A stretch of 64,000 nt of DNA. Origin: Ardenticatenaceae bacterium (GTDB lineage: Bacteria > Chloroflexota > Anaerolineae > Promineifilales > Promineifilaceae). A program made the translations under genes and the position numbers. The stretch is taken from contig JACKCD010000028.1 in NCBI GenBank assembly GCA_020634215.1, positions 12,872 to 76,871 of the forward strand. The letters run 5' to 3'. Positions 44,413-53,090 of this stretch are shown here, one piece after another. Under the pieces are notes generated by a model. It searched no databases. It saw nothing but the letters and a program-made list of their open reading frames with translations, and was not told the DNA's origin. Numbering within the stretch: position 1 is the first letter of the stretch; every line of letters begins with the position of its first letter.

Positions 44413-45495
44413 TCATGCGGTGCAAACTTCATAATAGAAAATCTGCTCACGGCGACGCTTAAGTGCCACCTGACCCAACGGCTGCAGTGCTGTAGTATCG
44501 CCCAGCAAACACGCCGTTGAATCTGCAACCAAAATTTGGCCTGACGCTGCCCGCGAACAGAGATGAAAAGCCACATTGGTTGCATCCCCCACCACCGCGT
44601 AACGATAACGATGTGCCGCCCCTAAATAGCCGGCCGTCACCGTTCCCGAACAAATACCCAAGCCAAACCCCACCAGCGGCAAGTTTGTTCCCTGGGTCTG
44701 GGCGGCAAACTGTTGCAGCGAAGCAACGACACATTGCGCCGCAGCCACAGCCCGGCCGGCATGGTCTGGCTGAGCCAAGGGCACATTAAACGATGCCATC
44801 ACCATATCACCGACAATTTGGACAATGCTGCCATCGTGTTGCTGCAATGCTTCAATGACCACGGTTAAATAACGGTTTAACATGTCAAGCGTCTGCTCTG
44901 CTGTCAGTGTCTCGGCCAGTTCAGTAAAGTTGCGCATGTCGGCAAACACAATGGTGGCTTCACAGCCCTGCGTTTTGCCGGGCAGTGGCAACTGCTGCTG
45001 CTCAATAATTTCCTGGGCAACGGCCGTTGGCACAAAGCGACGAATAACATAGGCCAGTTGTTCTCGTGCCGCCGTCAGCCTAGCTGTCAGCATACCCAAT
45101 TCATTGCGCTGCTGCTGCAACCGTTGGGCTTGCTCTGTGGGGATGGTGACATCTGTCATCATGACCAGTAAGCTGGCGTTATCGTGTGTTACTGGCTCAA
45201 CGATAATATCAAAATAGGAAAGTACATCTGCACTGACATGTCGCTGCACCTGGCGCAGTACAAAGGAAGAACGTGTACCCTGGCTAATCTCCTGCAATGC
45301 AGGTTCAACCCCGATTAGTTCAGGCAACAGATCGGTTAACAAACGGCCGTTTAAATTTCCACCTTCTTCCCGACAGAAGACAGAGATTAAATCATTTGCC
45401 ACAAGAATCGTCAAGCTGGCATCCACCAAGAGATAGCCAACCCGAAAATACTCACTCATATTGGGCGTTAAAGACAGACTCACTGCGGACTTCAT
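44413..45495 (-). CDS. PAS domain / class III adenylate or guanylate cyclase
   Basis: About 360 residues from ATG 45495 (MKSAVSLSLTPN); a TTG at 45540 would add 15 residues. A PAS-like domain (about 15-120) is joined by a coiled coil (about 125-160, ERAQRLQQQRNELG-like) to a class III cyclase domain (about 165-345). Metal Asp residues are in VFADMRNFTELAE and IVGDMVMASFN; VVGDATNVAFHL carries the base/transition-state region. The expected Lys/Asp or Glu/Cys pair was not resolved, so the product may be cAMP or cGMP. Cytoplasmic. Two palindrome copies (TAV, NGR). Confidence 0.87.
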   Translation of the reverse strand: MKSAVSLSLTPNMSEYFRVGYLLVDASLTILVANDLISVFCREEGGNLNGRLLTDLLPELIGVEPALQEISQGTRSSFVLRQVQRHVSADVLSYFDIIVEPVTHDNASLLVMMTDVTIPTEQAQRLQQQRNELGMLTARLTAAREQLAYVIRRFVPTAVAQEIIEQQQLPLPGKTQGCEATIVFADMRNFTELAETLTAEQTLDMLNRYLTVVIEALQQHDGSIVQIVGDMVMASFNVPLAQPDHAGRAVAAAQCVVASLQQFAAQTQGTNLPLVGFGLGICSGTVTAGYLGAAHRYRYAVVGDATNVAFHLCSRAASGQILVADSTACLLGDTTALQPLGQVALKRRREQIFYYEVCTA

Positions 45496-45559
45496 TGTTG
45501 TCACAGGCTTAATAAAAGGGGCAAAGTGGAAAATTGTCAAGCATTTTCCCGCTTAAAAG

Positions 45560-45589
45560 TTGGCGAATAAATCCAGTTTGTGTTAAGAT
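45560..45589 (+). promoter_or_regulatory. Candidate rpsT promoter
   Basis: TTGGCG (45560-45565) and TAAGAT (45584-45589) separated by 18 bases, about 60 bases before the rpsT start. The match is only moderate. Confidence 0.4.
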
Positions 45590-45647
45590 TTCTCTTGCTC
45601 TCACGCCTCCCGTAGTAGCGAAAAAGCAAAACGGAGGAATTTAAAAA

Positions 45648-45926
45648 TTGGCTAATATCAAATCCGCCAAAAAGCGTATTCGGCAAACCGCCAAACGCAC
45701 GGCACACAATCGTCGGTACCATGCCGCCGCCCGGACTTATGTCAGAAAAACGCGGCAGCTCATTGACAGTGGCAATCTGGAAGAAGCAGAAGCAGCTGCT
45801 CGGATGGCGTACAAAACGCTAGACAAAGCAGCACGCAAAAATGTAATTCATCCCGGAAATGCCGCCCGCCGCAAGGGACGATTGATGGCAGCGTTGGCCG
45901 CAGCTAAAAACGCATCCCCCAGCTAA
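45648..45926 (+). CDS. rpsT: 30S ribosomal protein S20
   Basis: A 92-residue basic protein that binds 16S rRNA. ANIKSAKKRIRQTAKRTAHN at the start and the Lys/Arg/Ala-rich helices are typical of S20, and the length is normal. It starts with TTG at 45648, preceded by a strong GGAGGA ribosome binding site, as seen for some bacterial S20 genes. It is a monocistronic-looking gene with its own terminator. No palindrome copy. Confidence 0.95.
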   Translation: MANIKSAKKRIRQTAKRTAHNRRYHAAARTYVRKTRQLIDSGNLEEAEAAARMAYKTLDKAARKNVIHPGNAARRKGRLMAALAAAKNASPS

Positions 45927-45950
45927 CAAGCAACGAAAGTGGGCAATAAG

Positions 45951-45978
45951 AACACCATCTGGAAACAGGTGGTGTTTT
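45951..45978 (+). terminator. Rho-independent terminator of rpsT
   Basis: AACACCATCTG (45951-45961) pairs with CAGGTGGTGTT (45966-45976), continuing into T-rich sequence. It could also serve the convergent regulator gene. Confidence 0.88.
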
Positions 45979-45981
45979 TGT

Positions 45982-46653
45982 TTACCCTTTCATAGCAAAA
46001 ATATACCCTTTGCCCCGCACAGTCCGCAAAAGCTGAGGGCGGGCAGGGTTGCGCTCAATACATTCCCGAATCCAGCGAATATGCACGTCTAGCGTGCGAG
46101 TATCGCCAATATAGGTGGTGTGCCACACATTTTCCATGAGATGCAGCCGGGTGATCACCTGGTTGGGGTGGCGCAAAAATTCTTCAAGCAGCAGCGCCAA
46201 TTTGGGCGTTAGCCGTTTTTCGCCGCTTTCACTGGCAAGCGACCGTTTGGTACGAAAATAAGTTAAATGGCCGCAGCGAATGACTTCTTCGGTGGCATCG
46301 TTGGCTGGGAGCAGGGCACGGATGCGGTTCAGTACTTTGCGCGAGGTAAACGGCCGTTGCAGATAAACATCCGCCTCAGCCGCCAAATCCTCTACCTGTT
46401 CTGCCGCCAGCGCATAAATAATGGGCGTTTCCCCCACCAACTGCCGGATGCGGCGACAGCTACGCACCCCCGTTGTTCGCATCGCCGAAGCATCAAAAAT
46501 AACCAGATCCAGCTTTTCCGTCTGCAGCAGTTCCACAGCCGCTGCCCCCGTATGCACAACCTGTAAACAATAGTTGGCCTTCTCCAAGGCTGGAGCCAAC
46601 GATAATCTACCAGCTCGTTTTCCCTCTACCAGTAAAATCTTTGCTTCCGGCAT
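45982..46653 (-). CDS. Winged-helix response regulator with an atypical receiver
   Basis: A 223-residue OmpR/PhoB-like protein. The receiver (about 1-115) keeps an Asp at the phosphorylation position (LVIFDASAM), but the paired acidic residues are replaced in ILLVEGKRAGR and the conserved Lys is Arg in YLQRPFTSR. It may therefore work without phosphorylation. The Trans_reg_C domain (about 130-220) is intact: RLTPKLALLLEEFL, HLMENVWH, DTRTLDVHIRWIRECIE, LLRTVRGKGYIF. The ATG at 46653 gives a normal receiver start. Divergent from the O-antigen-ligase-like gene. One palindrome copy (RP phase, encoding the Arg that replaces Lys). Confidence 0.85.
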   Translation of the reverse strand: MPEAKILLVEGKRAGRLSLAPALEKANYCLQVVHTGAAAVELLQTEKLDLVIFDASAMRTTGVRSCRRIRQLVGETPIIYALAAEQVEDLAAEADVYLQRPFTSRKVLNRIRALLPANDATEEVIRCGHLTYFRTKRSLASESGEKRLTPKLALLLEEFLRHPNQVITRLHLMENVWHTTYIGDTRTLDVHIRWIRECIERNPARPQLLRTVRGKGYIFAMKG

Positions 46654-46763
46654 AAACACCCTGTATGCTTTGAATGGGTTTCCCCAACGGGGTTGCGTCA
46701 TTATAGGGGCAAACAAGGGATGTGCAACCCGAATTTTTAAGGTGGTTTGTAAACAAGATCGCT

Positions 46764-48041
46764 ATGATCCATCAAATGGCTGCGATATTGAACAAATTTG
46801 AATGGTTCATTTTACTGTTGCTGTTGGGGCTGCTTCTGTTTCCCAACCCTACCAGCAGCTTGTTGCTGTTGGTTGTGCCGCTGCTGTGGCTGGTGCGTTG
46901 GCTGGCAATGCGTCAATTTGTGCCGCCTACACCGATTAATACAGCCATTTTTCTCCTGCTGCTCATGGTGGGGGTCAGCCTGGTTGCCACCTTTGACATC
47001 AACCTGAGCTTTCCCAAAATTGCGGGCATGGTCATGGGGGTGGCCCTTTTTTACGGAGCTATCAACGTCATGCGAATCTATCGGCTGGGGGGATGGCTTG
47101 TGCTGGCGTTTGTGGTGGCGGCGGGCACCGGGCTGGCACTGGTGGGGACGATTGGTACTCATTGGCAGCCACCATTTGGCTTTTTGAATGTGCTGGAAAC
47201 GGCCGTTCCTGCTCAATACCGTACCATCCCCGAAACCTCCAACACCGTCAACCTCAACGAACTTGCCGGTGTGTTGGATTGGCTCGTGCCCCTGCTGCTG
47301 GTGCTGCTGGTCGCCAGTTGGCGACGCTGGCCGCTGTGGCTGCGGCTGCCGCTGCTGGCGATCACCGGGCTGCTGAGTGGGCTGCTGATTGCCACCCTCT
47401 CACGCGGCGGCATCGCGGCCTGCGGCTTGGCACTGCTGGTCATCCTTGCCATCCGCTTCCGCTGGGGACGCTGGTTGCTGGCTGAGGTCGCTATTGCCGC
47501 CATCATTGTCTTTTTTTACTACAATCTCGACGACCTTGTTTTGGCAAGCAGCCAATCGGCCGACCCGCTGGCGCTGGGCGGGCGGCTGGAAATTTGGTCG
47601 CGGGCACTTTACGGCATTGCCGATTTCCCTTTCACCGGGATGAGCATGAACGGCTTTCGCCGCGTTGTCCACATTCTCTATCCCCTTTTCCTCATTCCTC
47701 CCGATACCGACATCGGCCATGCCCACAACCATTTGCTGCAAGCGGCGCTTGATTTGGGCATACCGGGGCTGATTGCTTATCTGGCTATTTGGTTTTCCTG
47801 CGCCGCCCTGCTTTGGCAAAGCTGGCGCACGGCCGCCGACAAAATGACCCGCTTTGTGGCGTTGGGGCTGATGGGGTCACTGGCGGCCGGCTGGTTTTTT
47901 GGCATTTTGGATGCCATTGCGCTGGGGGCACGGCCAGGGTTTATCTGGTGGCTGCTGCTGGCACTGGTGGTGGGGGTGCATGATGCGGTGCGGGAAAAAC
48001 GGCCGTTTCTCCCCCTTGGTCAACCAGCCAAACCGGGCTAA
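46764..48041 (+). CDS. O-antigen ligase family (Wzy/WaaL-like) membrane protein
   Basis: About 425 residues with roughly 11-12 membrane helices. The family hallmark HAHNHLLQAALDLGIPGL lies before the penultimate helices, preceded by the large loop with GMSMNGFRR. Proteins of this group polymerise or ligate surface polysaccharide. The start may be ATG 46764 or 46776; the longer frame from 46722 is less likely. No other polysaccharide genes are adjacent apart from the deacetylase at 54 kb. Two palindrome copies (TAV, and KRPF near the C-terminus). Confidence 0.8.
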   Translation: MIHQMAAILNKFEWFILLLLLGLLLFPNPTSSLLLLVVPLLWLVRWLAMRQFVPPTPINTAIFLLLLMVGVSLVATFDINLSFPKIAGMVMGVALFYGAINVMRIYRLGGWLVLAFVVAAGTGLALVGTIGTHWQPPFGFLNVLETAVPAQYRTIPETSNTVNLNELAGVLDWLVPLLLVLLVASWRRWPLWLRLPLLAITGLLSGLLIATLSRGGIAACGLALLVILAIRFRWGRWLLAEVAIAAIIVFFYYNLDDLVLASSQSADPLALGGRLEIWSRALYGIADFPFTGMSMNGFRRVVHILYPLFLIPPDTDIGHAHNHLLQAALDLGIPGLIAYLAIWFSCAALLWQSWRTAADKMTRFVALGLMGSLAAGWFFGILDAIALGARPGFIWWLLLALVVGVHDAVREKRPFLPLGQPAKPG

Positions 48042-48051
48042 AATCCCACCC

Positions 48052-49569
48052 ATGCGACCCACATTAAACGTACTCAGCGACAACCTTATTCAACAAATCC
48101 TGCACGAAGCCAAGCGAATCTTGGCCGAAGTTGGTATTGAAGTACGCGGCCCCGAACTGCGGCAGCGGCTACTCGACCTCGGTCTGCCCACCAACAGCAG
48201 CGGCGACCGCATTCTCTTCCCGCCCGATGTGGTAGACAAAGCCATTGCCACCGCTCCCAAAAGCTTCACCCTGCATAATCGGCAAGGTGTGCCCCATGCC
48301 GAAATTGGCGGCTACAACGTCCACTTTGTCCCCGCCTCCAGCGGCCTCAAAATCCATGACCACCGCACCGATAGCACGCGGCTTGCCAACACCAACGATT
48401 TTGTCGAATACGTGCGGCTGGCTGACGGGCTGGATAATATTGCCTATCTTGCCACCGCCTTTTCCACCAACGACGACATCGAAGCCCAGGTGTCCGATGC
48501 CTGGCGACTGCATTTGTGCCTCACCAACTCGCTCAAGCCCATTGTTTCCGGAGCCTTTACCGAACACGGCGTGCCGCGCATGGCCGAAATGATGCAGCTT
48601 TTCCGCCGCGACAAAGCCGACCTCATCGCCCGCCCCATGTCTATCTTCACCATCACCGCTACCGGCATGTTCCGCTACAGCGAAGATTCCTGCCAAAATC
48701 TGCTCGACTGTGTGGAATGGGGCATTCCTATCGAAGTCGTTCCCGTCACCCTCATGGGGCTTATTGCCCCAGTGACGCTGGTGGGAGCCACCGTCTTCCA
48801 CACGGCCGACACTTTGGCAGGGATTGTAATGGCGCAGTTGGTCAAGCCCGGCACGCCGGTGTTGTTTGGCGGCGCACCTGCCGCCTTCCACATGAAAACC
48901 GCCACTTCCCCCATGCTTGCCATCGAAGCCCTTCACCTTGATATTGCCTATGCGTCTATTGGCAAATATTTGAACCTGCCCACGCAGGCGTATATGGCTC
49001 TAAGCGACAGCAAATTTTTGGATGCCCAGGCAGGAGCGGAAACGTTTGGTAGTGCCTTACTAGCGGCCCTGGCCGGCATCAACTCTGTTTCTGGCCCCGG
49101 CATGTTGGATTATGTGCTGGTGTTTAGCCTGCCCAAGCTGGTGCTGGACAATGACTTGTGCGGCCAAGCGCTGCACCTGACGCGGGAAATCAAGCCCATT
49201 GATGATTTGCCCACGATTGATCTGGTGCATCAGCTTTTGGCCGAGCAGCACATGATTACGGCGGAACATACGCTGAAGCATTGGCCGGATCAGCTTTATT
49301 TGCCCGAGCCGGTTGTGGACAGAATGAACCGGGAAAATTGGGCAAAAGCGGGAGAACTGGATTTGATGGCGCGAGCGACAGCAGAGGTTGAGTCACGGCT
49401 GGCGGCCTATGTGCCAGTGGAAACAGACCAGCCAACGCTTCGTGAATTAGAGCGAATTATTCGTTCTGGTCTTCTTACACAGGAGACATTGCCAGAGATT
49501 CCAGCAGTACCGACGGTACATCGTTTGGATGAGGAGGATCGGCGTGGACGGAGACGGCGGCGGCGTTGA
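48052..49569 (+). CDS. Trimethylamine methyltransferase (MttB) family protein without pyrrolysine
   Basis: A 505-residue member of the MttB superfamily, which demethylates quaternary or tertiary amines and passes the methyl to a corrinoid protein. True MttB has a UAG-encoded pyrrolysine in the active site; here the matching region (YASIGKYLNLPTQAYMALSDSK) is read through with no amber codon. That places it with the non-Pyl branch, such as glycine-betaine methyltransferases. FVPASSGLKIHD and LFGGAPAAFHMKT are other landmarks. The start is ATG 48052, 11 bases past the previous stop. The C-terminus ends in an Arg run. No corrinoid protein is adjacent. No palindrome copy in the body. Confidence 0.85.
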   Translation: MRPTLNVLSDNLIQQILHEAKRILAEVGIEVRGPELRQRLLDLGLPTNSSGDRILFPPDVVDKAIATAPKSFTLHNRQGVPHAEIGGYNVHFVPASSGLKIHDHRTDSTRLANTNDFVEYVRLADGLDNIAYLATAFSTNDDIEAQVSDAWRLHLCLTNSLKPIVSGAFTEHGVPRMAEMMQLFRRDKADLIARPMSIFTITATGMFRYSEDSCQNLLDCVEWGIPIEVVPVTLMGLIAPVTLVGATVFHTADTLAGIVMAQLVKPGTPVLFGGAPAAFHMKTATSPMLAIEALHLDIAYASIGKYLNLPTQAYMALSDSKFLDAQAGAETFGSALLAALAGINSVSGPGMLDYVLVFSLPKLVLDNDLCGQALHLTREIKPIDDLPTIDLVHQLLAEQHMITAEHTLKHWPDQLYLPEPVVDRMNRENWAKAGELDLMARATAEVESRLAAYVPVETDQPTLRELERIIRSGLLTQETLPEIPAVPTVHRLDEEDRRGRRRRRR

Positions 49570-49712
49570 GCAACAAATTGACGCGCAGGCCGCCCAACTT
49601 GAAGCCAAAGTCATGACCAATGTAGAAATGAGTGGTGTCATTTCTATTTGACAGAGTTACTATCCAAATATTGTCACCATTTTTAATTGCACATTAGGTT
49701 CTAAACATTCCT

Positions 49713-50927
49713 GTGAGCCAATTCCTTATTCTCATCACCCTGCTAATTGCCACCGGGCTGCTGCTCCAACTGGAGTTTGCGTTTTACATCGCCTATGTAT
49801 GCGCCGGGCTGTATGTGTGGAGCCGCTGGTACACGCCGCTGGCAATGCGGCGGCTGCGGATTGCACGCCGATTTGCTGACCATGCGTTTTTGGGCGAACC
49901 AGTGCCGGTAACGCTGTCGTTTACCAATACGGGCTGGCTGCGGCTGCCGTGGCTGCAATATCTTGAGGGAACGGCCGTTGAGCTTCCCACCACCGACAAC
50001 ACCAAACGCGCTTTTTCCTTAAGCCGAGGTGAAACGGCCGTTTTTACCTATCAGATCCACGCCATGAAGCGGGGTTATTACCGTGTTGGCCCCCTTTACC
50101 TCAGCAGCAGCGACCTGTTTGGCCTAGCTCAAGAGCAGCGCAGTCAGCTTCCCCCATCCCACCTCACCGTCTATCCGCGCCTCATCCCGCTCAGCCAGTT
50201 GGGGCTGCCGTCGCGGCTGCCATTTGGTACCGTTGCCAGCCAGCAGCGTCTTTTTGCCGACCCTGCCCGACCGATGGGGGTGCGTGAATTTCGTTCTGGT
50301 GATTCGCTGCGCCAAATCAACTGGAAGGTCAGTGCCCACACCCGCGACCTGATGGTGAAAACGCTACAACCAGCCATTTCGCTGGAAACGGCCGTTTTGC
50401 TCAACCTCCACCTCGGCGACTACCAGCGACAGGAACGGTATCACACCATCGAATGGGCCATCACCGTGGCCGCCTCCCTGGCTGCTCATCTCAGTCAGGA
50501 ACGGCAAGCCGTGGGGCTGCTAAGCAACGGCACCGACCCCCTGCGCCCAGCAAGGGTGCCCAGCAGCGAGCGCATGATGGTGCCGCTGACGCCACGCACC
50601 GGTCGCGCCCACCTGATGAAGCTGCTGGAACAGCTTGCCCGCATTGCCGCCGAGGACACAGTGCCCTTTAACCAGTGGGGCACCACCGCCTGCCAGCCGT
50701 TAAACTGGGGTGTCACGCTGCTGGTGGTCACGGCCAGTGGTGATGAAGCGACCTGCCAAACGCTACACCGCCTCGTCCGCAGCGGCTATAATCCAATTTT
50801 GCTGCTGGTGGAACCTAGTGCCAACTTTGGCCTGGTGCGCCAGCGTGCCCACCATCTCGGCTTTGCCGCTTTTCAGGTGATTGAGGATAAGGATTTGCGG
50901 GTTATTGGACAGGAGAAGCTAAAATAG
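49713..50927 (+). CDS. DUF58 domain protein
   Basis: A 404-residue protein with two N-terminal membrane helices (about 1-40), a beta-rich middle, and the DUF58 (vWA-like) region with the family motif VREFRSGDSLRQINWKVSAH and MVKTLQPAISLETAVLL. DUF58 genes usually sit with a MoxR ATPase and a transglutaminase/DUF4129 gene; here the DUF4129 gene follows but no MoxR or transglutaminase is seen. The start is GTG 49713. Three palindrome copies (all TAV). The stop codon touches the next family A repeat. Confidence 0.85.
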   Translation: MSQFLILITLLIATGLLLQLEFAFYIAYVCAGLYVWSRWYTPLAMRRLRIARRFADHAFLGEPVPVTLSFTNTGWLRLPWLQYLEGTAVELPTTDNTKRAFSLSRGETAVFTYQIHAMKRGYYRVGPLYLSSSDLFGLAQEQRSQLPPSHLTVYPRLIPLSQLGLPSRLPFGTVASQQRLFADPARPMGVREFRSGDSLRQINWKVSAHTRDLMVKTLQPAISLETAVLLNLHLGDYQRQERYHTIEWAITVAASLAAHLSQERQAVGLLSNGTDPLRPARVPSSERMMVPLTPRTGRAHLMKLLEQLARIAAEDTVPFNQWGTTACQPLNWGVTLLVVTASGDEATCQTLHRLVRSGYNPILLLVEPSANFGLVRQRAHHLGFAAFQVIEDKDLRVIGQEKLK

Positions 50928-50988
50928 GACGCAGATTTGCCTGATTCGCCTGATAAAATCAGTTCAATCAGTTCAATCTGCGTCCCAT
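50926..50988. repeat. Family A inverted repeat, copy 4
   Basis: AGGACGCAGATTTGCCTGAT (50926-50945) and the complementary AATCTGCGTCCCA (50976-50988). The inner arm has drifted to repeated AATCAGTTC words. It begins inside the stop codon of the DUF58 gene. Confidence 0.88.
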
Positions 50989-51003
50989 TTTTATAGAGAA
51001 ACA

Positions 51004-52668
51004 ATGACAGAACAAACGCAGGAAACGGCCGTTTCCCCCATCCCCCTCAGCAGTTGGCACCACAACGTCGTCTACCCCCTGCTCATCGCCATCATGGTTA
51101 CGCTGCTTGCCATTGCCATCACCACCACCCTGCAAAGTGCCAACACCGCCCTTCCCTGGCGCGGGCTGGCTGTTCTGGCCTTTTTTGCTACCCTGGAAGG
51201 GGTCTACAGCAGCCGTTGGCTCAACAGCCTGGAGCAAATGATGGTCGGGCACCTGCCTTACCGACTCGCGGAATTAACCGTCATCGCCCTGGTCGTGCGC
51301 CTTTATACCTGGTTGGCACTCGGCAACCGGCTGCCTTCGCTGTCTGCCATCGAGCAATATTTGCGCCATCCACTCGACTTCTTTGGCGACCCTTTCTTTT
51401 TAATCAGTTTGCTGCTGGTGGCGTTGGCATGGCAGCAGGGCATTGCTTTTGGCAATTTGTTCCAAGAACTTGCGATTAGCCACGCCGAAGAGGCGTATGT
51501 GCGCGGTAAGCGAGACCGTTGGCACAACGATGCGCCCATCCACACCGAGCGCAGCACCCTGGTTGCCAACTTTTTCTGGCAGTGGGCATGGGGCGGCATC
51601 ATTTTCATCATTTGCGTCGGGCTTAGCACCTTGGCTCTCGATGAAGCCACCGGGCTAAATCTGCTGGCACTCACTCGGCGGTCGCTCCAGCCCCATTTGC
51701 TGCTGGCGTTGCTGTTCTATCTGCTTATTGGCTTGTGGCTGTTGGCACAGGCACGTTTTGCCTGGCTAAACGGCCGTTGGCTCTTTGAAAACGTCGTCCC
51801 CACCCCCGGCCTCGTTCGCCACTGGTCGCGCAGCAGCCTGTGGACACTGTTTCTCATTGCCCTGTTTGCCGCCTTCATCCCCATTGGCTCCACCTTGCCC
51901 GCCGCCCAACTGCTCACCGCTTTGATCTCCGGCATCCTCTACCTCATCAACTTTCTGTTCTATTTAATCACCTTTCTCTTCCTGGCTCTAGCGAGTTTAC
52001 TACTGCCTAATTTGGCTCCCCCTTCCACCGCCGAGACCCCACCGCCACCACCACCGCCGCTCCAAACACTACCTCCCCCCGCCGCCAACAGTGGGGGAGA
52101 ACTGCTGGCAATGATAGCCAGTTCCGTTTTATGGACGGCCGTTTTAGTCGGAACCGTCGCTGCCATCTTTTTTGTCATCAACGACCGGGGCAAACAGCTA
52201 AATCGCCAGCTTGGACGGCGGCTGTGGTTGTTGCTGACCATATGGCTACGCGAATGGTGGGGTGGGTTTTGGCGGCAGGTGAGCAACATCCAGCTTAGGT
52301 GGCCGACGGCGTGGAATGATGAAGGCAAGCAAGGGGATGAGGGAGAGAAAAACGGCCGTTTTTCCCGCTTCCTTCGCCTGAACACTCTGCCCCCCCGCGA
52401 CCAAATCCGCTATTTTTACCTTGCCACACTCAAACGCGCTGGGCAGCGTGGCGTTGTCCGTTCCAGCCATCAAACCCCCAACGAATACGCCGCCCACCTT
52501 AAAGACCATTGGCCCGATGCAGAAGCCGACATTGACCACCTGACAACGGCCTTTCTTCACGCCCAATACAACCCTGCTCCCATCGAACCAGAAAGATTGC
52601 CTCTGCACAAAGCGGCTTGGCAGCGACTCAAACGACTGTTGCGCCGCCAAACAAGGAACCAACCATGA
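51004..52668 (+). CDS. DUF4129 domain membrane protein
   Basis: A 554-residue membrane protein. It has about seven to eight helices in the first 400 residues with a Pro-rich linker (about residues 340-355), then a cytoplasmic C-terminal DUF4129 domain (about 455-540) with RDQIRYFYLATLKRAGQRGV and TPNEYAAHLKDHWP. This architecture accompanies DUF58/MoxR clusters of unknown biochemical role. Its TGA overlaps the ATG of the next gene (52665-52668). Four palindrome copies (two TAV, two NGR). Confidence 0.82.
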   Translation: MTEQTQETAVSPIPLSSWHHNVVYPLLIAIMVTLLAIAITTTLQSANTALPWRGLAVLAFFATLEGVYSSRWLNSLEQMMVGHLPYRLAELTVIALVVRLYTWLALGNRLPSLSAIEQYLRHPLDFFGDPFFLISLLLVALAWQQGIAFGNLFQELAISHAEEAYVRGKRDRWHNDAPIHTERSTLVANFFWQWAWGGIIFIICVGLSTLALDEATGLNLLALTRRSLQPHLLLALLFYLLIGLWLLAQARFAWLNGRWLFENVVPTPGLVRHWSRSSLWTLFLIALFAAFIPIGSTLPAAQLLTALISGILYLINFLFYLITFLFLALASLLLPNLAPPSTAETPPPPPPPLQTLPPPAANSGGELLAMIASSVLWTAVLVGTVAAIFFVINDRGKQLNRQLGRRLWLLLTIWLREWWGGFWRQVSNIQLRWPTAWNDEGKQGDEGEKNGRFSRFLRLNTLPPRDQIRYFYLATLKRAGQRGVVRSSHQTPNEYAAHLKDHWPDAEADIDHLTTAFLHAQYNPAPIEPERLPLHKAAWQRLKRLLRRQTRNQP

Positions 52669-53045
52669 CCAGCATCAATTACAACAATCGCTGCTTTCGC
52701 TCTGTGAGCAACTCTGGCAGCGGCGAAGTGGATGGCGCAACGGTGTTTCATTATCGGCAGGAGGGGGATGTGGTGTGGGCAACGTATGCCGGTGGGGCAA
52801 TTAAACAGGGGGTGCTGGTGGCAACGGTGGGGGAAAACGGCCGTTTACACATGCGCTATAGCCATGTCAACCAACACGGCGACTTGATGACCGGACAATG
52901 TGAATCGGTGCCAGAACTGCTGGAAAACGGCCGTTTGCGCCTCCACGAAAGCTGGCAATGGACATCCGGCGACCGCAGCAGCGGCACGTCGGTTATCGAA
53001 GAGTTTTTGCAGACGACAGACGGCAGACCGCAGACTACAGAATGA
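52665..53045 (+). CDS. Small 'n-acetylglutamate synthase'-labelled family protein with repeat-derived tail
   Basis: A 126-residue protein, translationally coupled to the DUF4129 gene. The core (NNRCFRSVSNSGSGEVDGATVFHYRQEGDVVWATYAGGAIKQG, read in parts) matches a small beta-rich family that databases often label N-acetylglutamate synthase, although it lacks a GNAT fold; a true synthase is unlikely. The last about ten residues (TTDGRPQTTE) come from the ACAGACGGCAGACCGCAGAC word array that continues past the stop. The family's usual end lies near VIEEFL. Two palindrome copies, both ENGRL. Confidence 0.7.
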   Translation: MTSINYNNRCFRSVSNSGSGEVDGATVFHYRQEGDVVWATYAGGAIKQGVLVATVGENGRLHMRYSHVNQHGDLMTGQCESVPELLENGRLRLHESWQWTSGDRSSGTSVIEEFLQTTDGRPQTTE

Positions 53046-53065
53046 TCCGTCGGCGGTCGTCCATC
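53009..53065. repeat. Iterated-word array (CAGACGGCAGAC words) running through a stop codon
   Basis: GACGACAGACGGCAGACCGC and following words, then partly complementary CGTCGGCGGTCGTCCATC. The array covers the C-terminal codons of the small protein and the following gap, so here a repeat contributes coding sequence. Confidence 0.6.
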
Positions 53066-53090
53066 ATCCAACTAAATGGAGTAACACCCT

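Noticed and set aside
48900..49100. In-frame amber codon (pyrrolysine) in the MttB homologue
   Set aside because: The active-site region is open with sense codons only.
49567..49569. TGA of the MttB homologue as a second selenocysteine codon
   Set aside because: It follows an Arg run, no conserved tail follows and no SECIS-like hairpin is seen.
49540..49652. Short open frame overlapping the MttB 3' end and running to about 49650
   Set aside because: About 35 codons, no recognised motif and no good ribosome binding site.
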